DNA of 64,000 nucleotides from Halictus rubicundus. Lineage: Eukaryota > Arthropoda > Insecta > Hymenoptera > Halictidae. A program made the translations under genes and the position numbers. The stretch covers positions 10,884,310 to 10,948,309 of the forward strand of contig NC_135152.1 of the NCBI RefSeq assembly GCF_050948215.1. The letters are read 5' to 3'. Numbering within the stretch: the first letter of the stretch is position 1; each line of letters starts with the position of its first letter. Below the pieces are notes generated by a model. The model made no database searches, had not been told where the DNA came from, and saw nothing but the letters and a program-made list of their open reading frames with translations. Of this stretch, positions 11,851 to 22,329 are shown piece after piece.

Positions 11851-12288
11851 AGGGTGAGCAGCCACGGAAATGTCCCTTGAAACGAGGTGAAGGCTGCGAC
11901 GCGTGCACGCGTATTAAGCTTGGTACGTGTGCGGCGTTAAACGCTGCCGGCGTTAGGTCGCTTAAAGAATCCACGGCGATGCTTAACAGTGCATATAAGC
12001 GAGCAACTAACAAGCGGGTTGCATAACGCAGCGCGCGCGGCCGTTGTCGCCGGCGATATGCACTTGATGCCGGGAGTTCGTGTACAACGCTAAGGTCTCC
12101 CGACACGGCAACACACTATGCTACCTATCAGCGATTGCGTTAACCTTAAGGCGATACCGTTCGCTCCACATGCGAACCAACGAGATATCGGCGACCGGCG
12201 TACACCGGCTCGAACAACTGTGCGTTCCACCCTGCGCCGTGCGCTCGTCCCGCCACTGACCTCTGCAATATTCTCTTCGACGAAATTG

Positions 12289-12410
12289 TTATACAGGGTG
12301 TCCCTTGTACCGTGGACAATCGATTCTATACGCAAAACTGAGTCGAGAAGAAAGAATCAAATTTTATCATCCGACGCTCCGTTTTCGAGGAAATCATGAC
12401 GTATCGACTC
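12289..12410 (+). mobile_element. single end of a CAGGGTGTCCC element
   Basis: ATACAGGGTGTCCC at 12291-12304 is the same terminal motif that closes the foldback element at 47.7-48.1 kb (GGGACACCCTATAT). A matching opposite end was not found, so this is a truncated or solo end. Confidence 0.4.
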
Positions 12411-12514
12411 TACTTCTTGCACGTGATCCCGACGGAACAAAATGTGATTAGTTGTTTTATAAAAATTACCAGACTGAATAAAAATTCGGTTGTCCACAGA
12501 CATTTAATTTGTTG

Positions 12515-12795
12515 TGACGCAGCTGCTGGAACCTTCGACCAGAACAGGAAAACTTGTTGAATGTGTTCGGTGTGACTCGAAGACTGGTGGTAGATGATTT
12601 ACACCTAGGTGCATCCGGTAGCTAAAGCATTAGTAAGTAGACTGCTTTTGTTTCGTCTAATTATTCTTATCGCGAGTGCATTGAATTCGTAGCCTATTAA
12701 TCAAACAGCTGGAACCTTCCTGTAAAATTTGTTGGACGGGTTCATTGTGACTGAAAGAATAGTGGAGGTTGATTTACATTCGGGAGCAACAGTAG
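12515..12795 (+). repeat. two-copy tandem duplication, about 185 bp period
   Basis: GCTGGAACCTTC occurs at about 12526 and 12709. In both places it is followed by a similar AACTTGTTG or AATTTGTTG, TGTGACT and GATTTACA series. The copies are clearly diverged. No open frame spans them. Confidence 0.6.
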
Positions 12796-12799
12796 ATCT

Positions 12800-15130
12800 T
12801 TTATGAACGGGTGCTATCTTTCCTCAGATCACTTATTTCTTGAGTACTTTATGAATCTGTTCAATGTTAACATTGTTTTAATAGTCTACGAAGAGGGCAA
12901 ACAGTTTTCTCACAATATTTACAATTTATGGTAAAAATGAGTAGGTGAAATAGAAAACTGTAGGGTGATATTCTTCTATTGTTCTATTATTTTTTTACTT
13001 AAGGTAGACAATTATCGCTTTCCATAAAGGTCCGCTCAGTCACCCCACTTCAAAACCAATGGTAACTAATTACCAATTCCGTGCCTAAAAACATAAAGTT
13101 CTTGTGCAGAAATGCTAGCAGGAAATATCGCACGGTTGGCGCGAACGGTAATTCTCGACGAGAATCGCAATAAATTTTTCGAGAGAAACAACGGGCGAGG
13201 GACACAACGCAGAAATCGAAAGGACAGCCGTGCCCGCAACACCATGAGGTTTCCGCGAGCAAATCGGCACGACACGGGTAACTCGGTTACATTTCAATCG
13301 GGTCCCGGCTACCGCCATTGTAATCTGGTCTGTCCACTTATTCGTTTCCACGAATCCATAATGGCATGTGTTTCCCCGCAACCGGGGCGAACACCGAGAG
13401 AGCCCATTATCGAGCAATTCGCCAGCATCGGGCAAAAAGTGAAACGTAGGGAAAAGGACTTTCTAAGGAAACGGCGACACCCGGTATGTAGGCGAACCAC
13501 GCGCGACGTATCGTGCGACACAGGAGAAGGGCGTGCCTGCAGTCGCTGCACACTGCGCAGTTTGTTGCACGCGCTGCAATCGTCGTTCGTCCGCGTACGT
13601 ACACCCGAGATGTGAGAGTTCCGCGAGGCAACGTACGTGGAATACGCACACGCGTATGCACCGGCGTTGCACATGCGACCACGGGGGACGCCGCCGCGGC
13701 GTGCACCGTGCACCGTGCACCATGCACCATGCACCGGCGACCAGGTTCGAAAGCCGTCGACGGACTTTTACGACGACGAAACGATATCTAATGTGACGTT
13801 TCCCGGCGACGACGCGGGAAATACAGCCGAAACGCGACAGACGACCGTTTCCTGTCACCTCCGATAGGTGGTGCCATCCCAACGTTTATTCTCGGACCGA
13901 ATCGTTAATTGACTTTGCTAGCTTTCAGCTGGAAATTCAGCACACACTTTTTTAAAACCTCCTCGAGACGGTTCGATATCCATTTTATCGGTTTCGGAGG
14001 ATCGATCGATTTTCTTTTTTATTTTGCAATGCTGTGCTCAACTTCGGAAAAGCTGAGGAATTATTCTCGGAGGGAATTGTTAATTAATGTTATCACCAAC
14101 TTTCGGAATTACGGCTTATATTTTCGAAAACAATGTCGGAAACGGTTCGACATGTTTTTATTATTGTCAGGGAATTGGTTCAAAGAGTTAATTAATCTTT
14201 TTCGTTTTCTTTTTCTCTTTTATGCTTTGTTTAGGCCTGTACAGTTTTGTGTTACAAGGTTTTTTTTAGATTTTAGTAAAGGAACTAAACAAATGTAATC
14301 GGTGAATAACAGCGTGAAAATTGCGAAGACTTTTAATCATCCTCGGTTTTCGAAACGTCTCAAAGTCAACGTTTCAGATTTTCCGACGGTCGCTGATAAG
14401 CTGACACTGCAAAACATTTTTCATCGTTCCCGGGGCACGCGTGCCGAGCGGTTTGCGTCACGAAACGCACGACAACTGAAAGGAGAAATCTATGAGGAAG
14501 AAGTGGGATCTAGACAGTCTGGTTACATTCCTTAAAATTGGCAACAGCACGGACAAATCGCTTCCAGATTAATCTTTGAACGCATAAATCCTGGGCCGAA
14601 TACATTATACGGGACCCCGTACCATACATATTCATTTCACCAATTTCAGAATCCGAAACTGAATTTATGGTCCATAAATTATCGGTGGGCATACGCGACG
14701 TCATTAACGCGAGATGTTTGTAAATAAGCTGTTGCTTTTTGTCACGCTCGATATTTTACATGCGAACGTTCGTGCGCTTATGAAATGTTTACGATAACAC
14801 TTCGCCCATTTGCTCTACAATTCAAATCAACGAGTTACGAGTTTCATTTAGAGAAGTGTTTATTTTTTTTAACACAGACAGAAAGAGATCGTACGTTTTA
14901 CAGTATCTGAAAAACAGAAAACTAAATTTTTAATCATACGAAGCCTAAACAAACGCTATTAATCATGGAGGAATTAAATTTTTGAAATCTTGGTACGTTG
15001 CGATTTAAAGCACTTTTTAAACAGCATTTTTTCCGAACATTAACTGCGGTGTGCACAGCAATTTGATCAAAGTGATTAATGTTGAAGAAGGAAAATATGA
15101 AAGCCTCAGCTATTTGTTGTGTTCAGGCAC
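12800..15130. other. non-coding stretch, nothing definite
   Basis: No recognisable gene. From about 13100 to 13880 the sequence is CpG-rich, so long overlapping open frames appear in all directions; none shows a domain or consistent splice sites. From 13900 to 15130 it is AT-rich with many T-runs. Confidence 0.5.
13700..13736. repeat. 7-bp tandem repeat (GCACCRT)n
   Basis: Five consecutive heptamers, GCACCGT twice, then GCACCAT twice, then a partial unit. The regular period explains the apparent open frames in several phases. Confidence 0.9.
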
Positions 15131-15137
15131 ATCCTGC

Positions 15138-15275
15138 TCAAGTTTTAATCAGTTTCACTTAAAATTTCAAGCAGCGAGGCGTTAAAAAATATTACCCGAG
15201 CTCAGATTTGCAAGTCAACGCCGTGAATGGTCTGGCCGAGTAGCAGCTTGATGGCTCCCTGGAGATAGGAAAGAT
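15138..15275 (+). repeat. dispersed repeat R, copy 1
   Basis: This segment aligns along its whole length with 21592-21725 on the same strand. Shared boxes are TTTTAATCAGT, CACTTAAA, GATTTGCAAGT, CCGTGAATGG and TTGATGGCTCCCT. It may be a fragment of a larger mobile element. The minus-strand reading is interrupted by a stop here. Confidence 0.65.
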
Positions 15276-15509
15276 CAGGAAAAGCCAGGAATAAATCTAA
15301 TGAGACTTTGAAACCCGTTTTAAGAAAGGATCCTAGCAATTTTATCTCGAAAGAAATTAAAGGTCAATTTAGCTGAACAAACCCAAGGCTTTATTCACAC
15401 TAAAATTAATCCTCGCATGATGCTCTGATCAATTCAACCCAAAAGAAGATCTTGCTTTCAATTCTAATTTTTCTTCCTGACACTTATTTCTTTCTGAAAA
15501 TATTAGCAA

Positions 15510-15850
15510 CATATTCGTGCCAATTTCCTGATTGAAACGAGCCCAAACATGACACGATTCGGAGCACGTTTGCCTGATCAATTTTCGATTTAGTAGAACC
15601 TCGATTATCCGAACTGAAGATATTTCAATTCTTCATAAATAGTTTAATCTAGAACGATTTATATAAAACATTACTGCAACTGGATGATTGTTCTATCATC
15701 TGAAGACTCAAGTTCCATGGATGAGTTCGGATAATCGAGATTCTACTGCACCACGGATTAAACGAGTAAACATGAACCAAATCGCGTCATGTTTGGTGTC
15801 GTTTTAATCAGAAAAATCTGAGGAATATGTCAGTAATGATTTAATGAAAA
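15510..15850. mobile_element. family P transposon with long inverted arms
   Basis: The left arm (about 15525-15620) and right arm (about 15728-15830, inverted) match for roughly 95 bp. Each contains an outer box (AAACATGACACGATTCGG or its inverted form) and the inner box GTAGAACCTCGATTATCCGA / TCGGATAATCGAGATTCTAC. The spacer is AT-rich. The element has no coding capacity. The inner motif resembles ends of pogo/Tigger-type elements, but the outer arms extend beyond it, so the true termini need alignment. Confidence 0.7.
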
Positions 15851-15884
15851 AATTCAGTGAAAGGTTTTTGTTACATTTTGTTTA

Positions 15885-16020
15885 GTTATCCTTTTGTACG
15901 TTCGAGGAATAGCTTTCGTACAGGATATATGCGAAGACTTTGGGACGAAAGTGTCACGTATATCGAGGCAGTGCCGTAATTGCGCGTCCGTGTTTTCGAG
16001 TCGGTTTTCTGTTTGCTGTT
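15885..16020 (+). repeat. shared segment Q, copy
   Basis: ATATATGCGAAGACTTTGGG, GTGTCACGTATATCGAGGCA and GCGTCCGTGTTTTCGAGT correspond to similar words at 3764-3822 and 51283-51362. The segment follows family P sequence directly, so Q may be part of a longer P-family element. Confidence 0.4.
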
Positions 16021-16029
16021 TACGGGTTT

Positions 16030-18860
16030 ACGAACTCGCGGAGCGGGAAGAAAGCTGTCCCGTGGCTTGCGCAACGCAGATAACTTTTATCTCTGTGTAG
16101 AGAGCATCGAAATGACGGCAGACCGATTCGGCGTAGCAACGAATCACACCGCGAATCACGTCCCTGCCGTAGTCGAGGAGCATCGAGCGTGTCGGTGGCA
16201 AGGGTCTCCCTACTTCCGGCGAACCATATCCGGCAGAACGCCCACCTATATCTCGGCCCGCCAGACCGTGCACACTCCCTACCGCCACAATCTACTCTAT
16301 CGTCGTCCAATTGTGATAGATGTTCTAGCCAGACGAAATTGTTCGAGTTGTACAGCGGCAATAAAAGTTGATTCCTCCTCGGTGATCCGGTGGCCGCTTT
16401 CGAGGTCCACCACGTTTCCCAGCCGACTTCCCCTCACCCACTCACCTCAAAACCCACAAGCCTCCTTATCTACTCCGATTCTGCCTAATTTGATCCCTTT
16501 GGGCCACCTGACGTCCCCAGCTTTCAGGATTTTTCGTGTCTTAGCATTTTATCTGAAAACCTATTAACCCCTCTGAGAATGAATCAGAATCGCTACACCC
16601 AATCCTTGAATGTGCAAACATATCTATAATTTAACTATGTACATTTATTCAAATTGTTTCGATATTCTCGTTGACGAATGGCAAAATTCTTGTAGATTTC
16701 TATAAATTATATGGTTATTGAACGTTGTAGAAATTGTTTGGTATTGACAGAAAGATTGAAATTGATTCAAACGAACTGAGTTCTCTTTCTGAGGGCTTCG
16801 AGGGATCAATTTACCAGCTGATGTATAAAAAATCGGTAGCTTTGAAAAGAATTTAAAAGATACGTTTCGCGGATTTATGTCGGATGCTTGCAGAGGATTC
16901 CATTAAAACTAGTTCAATGTGGAAAGAAGGCACAGAGAATGACATTTTCATTGCCTAGTCTCGATTTTCCATCGCGTCGGTCCGATCTCCCCATTCTACC
17001 GTCTTAATTCACTGCGCCTAGGTGTTAATCTTATTCTGAATAGATTACAAAATTTTATTACAGAACGGCTACCCTTTAAGAGCGAATAAAGTCGCGTAAA
17101 ACTCGCGATCATAATTATATAGCGGATGTTTGCGCCTCCCGTAGATCCTTGTCGATTCTTTCGATGATGTACTCGATTAAATGTCCCAATAAATGTCACG
17201 TAAAGTTAAAACGTTGTTGGAGTTGATTATAGTTACTGCCGCCGCGGTCTTAGGATGGTTATATCTTTTCTGCGAGCGCGCATCTACCTATGATCGGACG
17301 AGGAAGTTCCGTTAATAATCCGTTATCTTTGATCATTTAATATTTATCATATGTCTGCCTACGTCGCTTCTCGGTTTATAGAAATCATACAAATCGGTGG
17401 GAAAATTTACCAAAGGAAAATGACGCCGCTCGGCCAACACTTGAACGTTCTTTCGTCAAAAGTAACACACTTTCTGGGGAAACGTGGGCGGAATAATATA
17501 TGCTCCGCCACAAATCCGTCGAAGACGCACGAACGTCGAGCACATACGATTTCATACATACAGCATTCAAGGTTTCCGAGAGAACACGCTTTAAATAAGA
17601 CCTTGCGCGAGCAAACGAACGAGAAATCGAACGGGACGAAGTTTAGACTCGAATATGTAGACACTGCGGTGGATGATAACACGAAACCAGCTCTGCATTC
17701 ACAAAACTCAGTCCCGAAGAGAGTCTTCGATCGAATTCGATTTAATTTGGAAATTGTCGTACCATCCAAAACGGGGCCACAAAATTTACTTGTCGGAGAA
17801 TCAACTTTCGAGTAACATTTACGAATTACTCTACAAAGAATTAACGAAACTGGGGGACTGACTTACATAATTCGTACACCTCATATTCCATTCCAGACTT
17901 TCTCGAAAGCTGACAGAAAAATTGATCCTCGAAAAAATACAATAAAATGCAAAGAAAGTCGCTGTACGCTTAAGAAAACGTTCCGACTTTCTGAAACGAG
18001 AATTCATACTCCTCTTATTCGATTTTAGATTTTCTCAAAAACTGGAAAGTCGCTAAAACGCGTAAGTACGTTCAGTACTGAATTAATAAATGAAACTGCG
18101 TTTAGAAAATGTCGAATCTTTTCGAAACGAGCAGAAGAGCTCGCTGAAATCAGTCGTTCCGCGAGAGACTGCGCTCGTTCGCGAGTTTCACGAGCGAGGC
18201 ACGTAAAGGCGTAATTAATTCTCGTTCGTTAATAAGCCGTTGGTTAATAAGCTGGTCGTCTTTGGTGTCCGAGAGACACCTTAGGAGAGTTATGCAAGCC
18301 GGCGCGATCTTTCCAGCGAAATCCGGCCGATTTCGCGGGGCGCGCGAGCCAATATTTATTACACCCACATCCCGTTATCGTAATTAACTTGGCTCTCGAG
18401 TAATCTGACTCGTAGCGAGTGGTATGCGCGATACGCAGAGCCCCGCGCTACACCGGGCAATTTTATCCCAACCACGTGGGTGTCCATGTGGACCCGCGCG
18501 AAGGACTCGCGATACATGACGCAATCAGGAAAGTAACGGGTAACTGATAAACCCGATAAAGAACGAAACCTTTAAACCCCGATTCCGATCGCAGTGCCGA
18601 TCGAGCGACGTTTAGCAAATTCATGCGAAAGTTTCGGAAAAGATTCAGCAGCAAAAGAAAAAGATTCGGAAACAAGTGCAATTTTCTAAAAATTAAACCC
18701 TTGGAGTGTCGAACAATGTTTCATTTGTTGCGAAAAATTCCGACAATGATTTATCGTTGAGCATGCGTTGGCACGTGTGTAAAATTTGTATTATTTGTTT
18801 CTCAAACCTTCCCTGCGTCAACTCGGCTCGGTATTTTTCGCTTATGCGCTTGTTCAGTCA
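16030..18860. other. non-coding stretch, nothing definite
   Basis: Long open frames at about 15980-16567 (plus) and 17351-17815 (plus) overlap open frames on the other strand and contain no recognisable domain. I regard them as chance. The segments 16560-17000 and 17870-18130 are AT-rich. No element ends were found. Confidence 0.5.
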
Positions 18861-18863
18861 CTG

Positions 18864-18982
18864 AGGGTGCGTGTATATTTGAGAATAAAACTGTCGCGAA
18901 TTACTCTCCAGTTTTATTTTGCACGAATTTCACTCTCGAGAGTAACTCGCGACAGTTTTACTCTCAAATGGACACGCGCCCT
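18864..18982. mobile_element. foldback element 1
   Basis: The two halves are inverted copies over about 45 bp. The left half starts AGGGTGCGTGTATATTTGAG, and the right half ends CTCAAATGGACACGCGCCCT. Both contain the ACTGTCGCGA box. The loop is about 25 bases. This is a short non-autonomous inverted-repeat element; the AGGGTGCG end is hAT-like at most. It abuts a second foldback directly. Confidence 0.8.
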
Positions 18983-19096
18983 AAAGCTACGTCCACATTG
19001 AAACAACGTCCAGCAACTTTTGTCACCTTCTTCTTCTTTCATTCGGTGAAACGAGGAGCGACAAAAAGTTGCTCGATTCAGTGTGGACACAGCTTT
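18983..19096. mobile_element. foldback element 2
   Basis: The left arm AAAGCTACGTCCACATTGAA pairs with the inverted right arm TTCAGTGTGGACACAGCTTT. The match extends inward through GCAACTTTTGTC / GACAAAAAGTTGC. The loop is a CT-rich segment. It begins exactly where element 1 ends. Confidence 0.8.
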
Positions 19097-19099
19097 ATC

Positions 19100-20180
19100 T
19101 TTTTGGTATTCTTGAATACGCTCTTTAACGTCATTGGTCGCGTCTAGAGATTTTTCAAGAGGAACGAAATGAACGGAATGGAACCTTGTTCTATTAACAG
19201 TCTCAAGAAGTTACTGGAGATATCGATAAGAAGAGTTCTATCTATATCTACATCTAGAAGCATGCTTAAAAATCTGCTGTCTACGGATCGCATACGGTTT
19301 CCTCTGATTATTTTGTACCCACGGTTCGTAACACTCTTGCGTTGCGCAACGATGAATTTTTCATAAAGAACCGCCTTAAAACAGGAACGTAAAACAGACT
19401 GGCGCTATAAAACCTTAGTCTGGGAACAATGTTGGTTTCTTAGCGCACAGAAGAACACGGGTTTTAATTACAGCAGCCGAGAAGTTCCTTGCCCTAAAGA
19501 GACGCGGACAGGTCTCGATAATTGGAAGCACGCTCGACAAATTGTTCTATTAGATCTTTATAGGTGAACGCGACACTCATCCAGATAAGTTGTCCCGTTG
19601 TATCCCGGTCGGAACGATTATTTTCTATAGTTAGAGGAGGGTTTGGTGGCCGATTCGGTTTCGCGTTGAAAACGCTCGACAACCAGAGTAAAGAAATTAA
19701 CTGTCGAACAGGGTACAATAAGTAGTGTACACCGATAAATATCCTCATCGTGTTTCTAGGCTTGCGCAGGGTCAGCGGTCTGCTATCTGTTAATCATTTC
19801 GGGCTGCGTGTGCAAGTGGTTCTCGAGTTTCCAATTACACGTAACAAGGACCGGTTGCTCGAACGATACGCTGTATCAGCGGGGACAATAAACCGGGAAC
19901 AACAGGCATCAGCGAAACGTTGAAACGCGATATAGAAAAATAACCGGCGGCTCGCGGGTGTAATGGACAGGTATCTCGCACGACTTGGCGAGAACGCTCG
20001 ATAAAATGCTCGACGGACCCGAAAAAAGAACCGTAAAGCTCTCTCTTCCAAAAACCACGTCGAACTTGTGCATCTTCGATACCATCAAACGATCACGTTG
20101 ACCCGAACCGTTCACAGAAAAATGAATTTTTTCAACTTTTCGCTCAATAAGAACACAATGCACAAAATTCAGAGCGTATT
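19100..20180. other. non-coding stretch, nothing definite
   Basis: No gene, repeat end or structured RNA recognised. Confidence 0.5.
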
Positions 20181-20185
20181 ATAAT

Positions 20186-20342
20186 TAGACTGCGGATTTT
20201 ATGCGTTCATGACAAAAATGAGTAAGCACGTTTCAAAGCAGTGGACATGTTAAAAAGATTTAAGGGCACCAGCGAAGAAAGACATTTTTATTTCGCTCCT
20301 GTGTCTTGCAATCAATGCAAAATAAAAATCGTGTACGTTAAT
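20186..20342 (+). mobile_element. MITE family A, copy 3
   Basis: The left end TAGACTGCGGATTTTATGCG is intact. The interior has the CAGTGGACATGTTAAAAAGA box identical to the copy at 57.6 kb. The right inverted end is eroded after AATGCAAAATAAAAATC. Confidence 0.8.
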
Positions 20343-20349
20343 TGAAACA

Positions 20350-21590
20350 CGTAGAAACCAAAGAGGAGTGTATATCTCTTTCCAGTGATTTTGTTAAGTT
20401 GTACGAAATGTGTTGACATTCTAAAATTGAAAATTATTTGATTACGCACACATTCTTCCCACAAATAAAATCTGCAGTCCAATCATCAGTGATGTAAATG
20501 CCTCGCAGAATAAAGGATACCAGTCACTCAGACAATTATGAAATTCAAGGTTTAGGATCATATAGTGACCGAGCCGGTCGGCTAAACGACGCTCATCGAT
20601 CTTCTTTTGCCAGCAACCGGCTCGATTACGATGCAAAACTAGTCGGCGACGTTTGAAATCCCGTCGATTCTCTGATTACAGCATAATCGGCGGGGAACAC
20701 GCGTCCCCGACTAATTAAAATTGCGGCCGCGCTGCGCAAAGCTCACAATGAATTAGCAGAACAGCCATTTTCAAGACACGTAAGCTGCCCCGGTACGCTA
20801 GAGCAGAGCCTACCCGCAGCCAATGTACACTAACCATTTGTCATGCTTGGTTACTGCGTGCTCGGGCACCGAAGTGACTTCATAAACTCACGGGGGGGAA
20901 CACCTGCTGCGCATGAGGATGCTCGCATACCTTCTATCGAAGTGTCAACCGAACCTGTTAGCCAAACAATCTGGCGCTGCAAACTCGATAGCGGCCGACG
21001 TGTCCAAACAGATTGCCGGTGATATGTCTATTAGGTATTTTCCTATCGGTTTATATCGGCGACGCTCTGCTTTCGAGACCCGATCCGACTGTACAGGCCA
21101 CGGAATTGTTTCGGAAGTGGAAGAGTTGATCCTATGTGCGATCCTGGTTGCATCGCGTCGAATCGAAGAGAATCAAGTTCTCTATTAATTGCTAGGAACT
21201 GCCCTAGCACATTTTTGTGGCTACTCATTCACAAAAATAGTTTACATTTTCAGTCGTGAATTCATTTGTCGGAAATGGAGCGAGCAATTGATCCTGATAA
21301 AACCTGCTGGATTCTTATCGAAAAATTCGATCAGAATGTATCCATTTTTCAGACTGCAGGAAAGAGAGTAGCCAGTTAATCCCGGAGCTGATAAAACCCG
21401 TAGAACTGTCATCGAAAAGGTAGATGAAAATATTTTAACCGTATCGGGATTTTCATCGGAGTCGACGCGCCGAGTTCTTCGGGGTAACGATCAAGAAAAT
21501 ACGAAATGGATCAGATAAAGCAATAAAGAATTCGGAGCATGTAATTCTCGGTCGTTTCTCGCCGTCGACCGTCTATCTGGTTCTCGGTCG
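20350..21590. other. non-coding stretch, nothing definite
   Basis: No recognised gene or repeat. Short overlapping frames only. Confidence 0.5.
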
Positions 21591-21591
21591 G

Positions 21592-21725
21592 GTTTTAATC
21601 AGTATCACTTAAATTTTCAGGCTGCGAGCCGTGAAAAAAATATTGCCCGAGCATAGATTTGCAAGTTAACACCGTGAATGGCACGAACGGGCAACAACTT
21701 GATGGCTCCCTAGAGATAGACGCGG
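21592..21725 (+). repeat. dispersed repeat R, copy 2
   Basis: Partner of 15138-15275 on the same strand. The minus-strand reading is open here for about 100 codons, but it is interrupted in the other copy, so it is not conserved as protein. Confidence 0.65.
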
Positions 21726-22081
21726 CAATATATGGTCTCGGCAGACATCGCCGGGCCAGCAATAAACCCGGCCGTAGAATAATGTCTGACACTCGGATTG
21801 CAAAACACAAGTAACTTTGGGTGGCGGGCGTCGTTCGATTGCTCGTAAAATGACGGACACGGGATATCGTCCGGTCATAGGCTCTTTCGAATCTCATTTT
21901 ACTGAAATTGAGTTTAAACGACGAATCGTGAACGGACTATTGCTTCTTGCCTCGTCTGCCGCGGGCTGTCGACCCACGGTGTCTCGTTTCAATTAAGAAA
22001 TAATCAAGTATTCCCTATTATGCGGTATCAAGACGTCCGTGTTGCCTGCACTGTTTAGAAATGATTTCACTAATCTGCAGT

Positions 22082-22328
22082 TTAACCCTTAGCACTCGAA
22101 TGGCGACTGTAAGGCGCCGCTGAAAATTGCTTTATCGTTATTCAAAATATTTTGTACCTTATTAAATTTGTTTGTATTTAATAAATTACTAAACACTTCC
22201 GTATTGTACGAGTAAATTGCACCATTTTCGTATGTATAAAATGAAAAAGAATATATAGAAGAGAGATATTCTAGTCGGAAGAAATGTTTCGTTTTGGAGT
22301 TCAAATAGCTTCGAGTGCAAAGGGTTAA
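22082..22328. mobile_element. piggyBac-like MITE (TTAACCCTTAGCACTCGAA)
   Basis: TTAA at 22082-22085 and 22325-22328 flanks inverted ends CCCTTAGCACTCGAA and TTCGAGTGCAAAGGG. The length is 247 bp including one target site at each side. The interior is AT-rich with no open frame. TTAA duplication with CCC-starting ends is the hallmark of piggyBac-type elements. Confidence 0.85.
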
Positions 22329-22329
22329 T

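Noticed and set aside
15980..16567. 195-codon open frame on the plus strand
   Set aside because: No domain, overlapping frames of over 80 codons on the other strand, no splice support, and its beginning lies in a diverged repeat (segment Q).
17351..17815. 154-codon open frame
   Set aside because: A 120-codon frame is open on the opposite strand over the same part; no recognisable domain or codon pattern.
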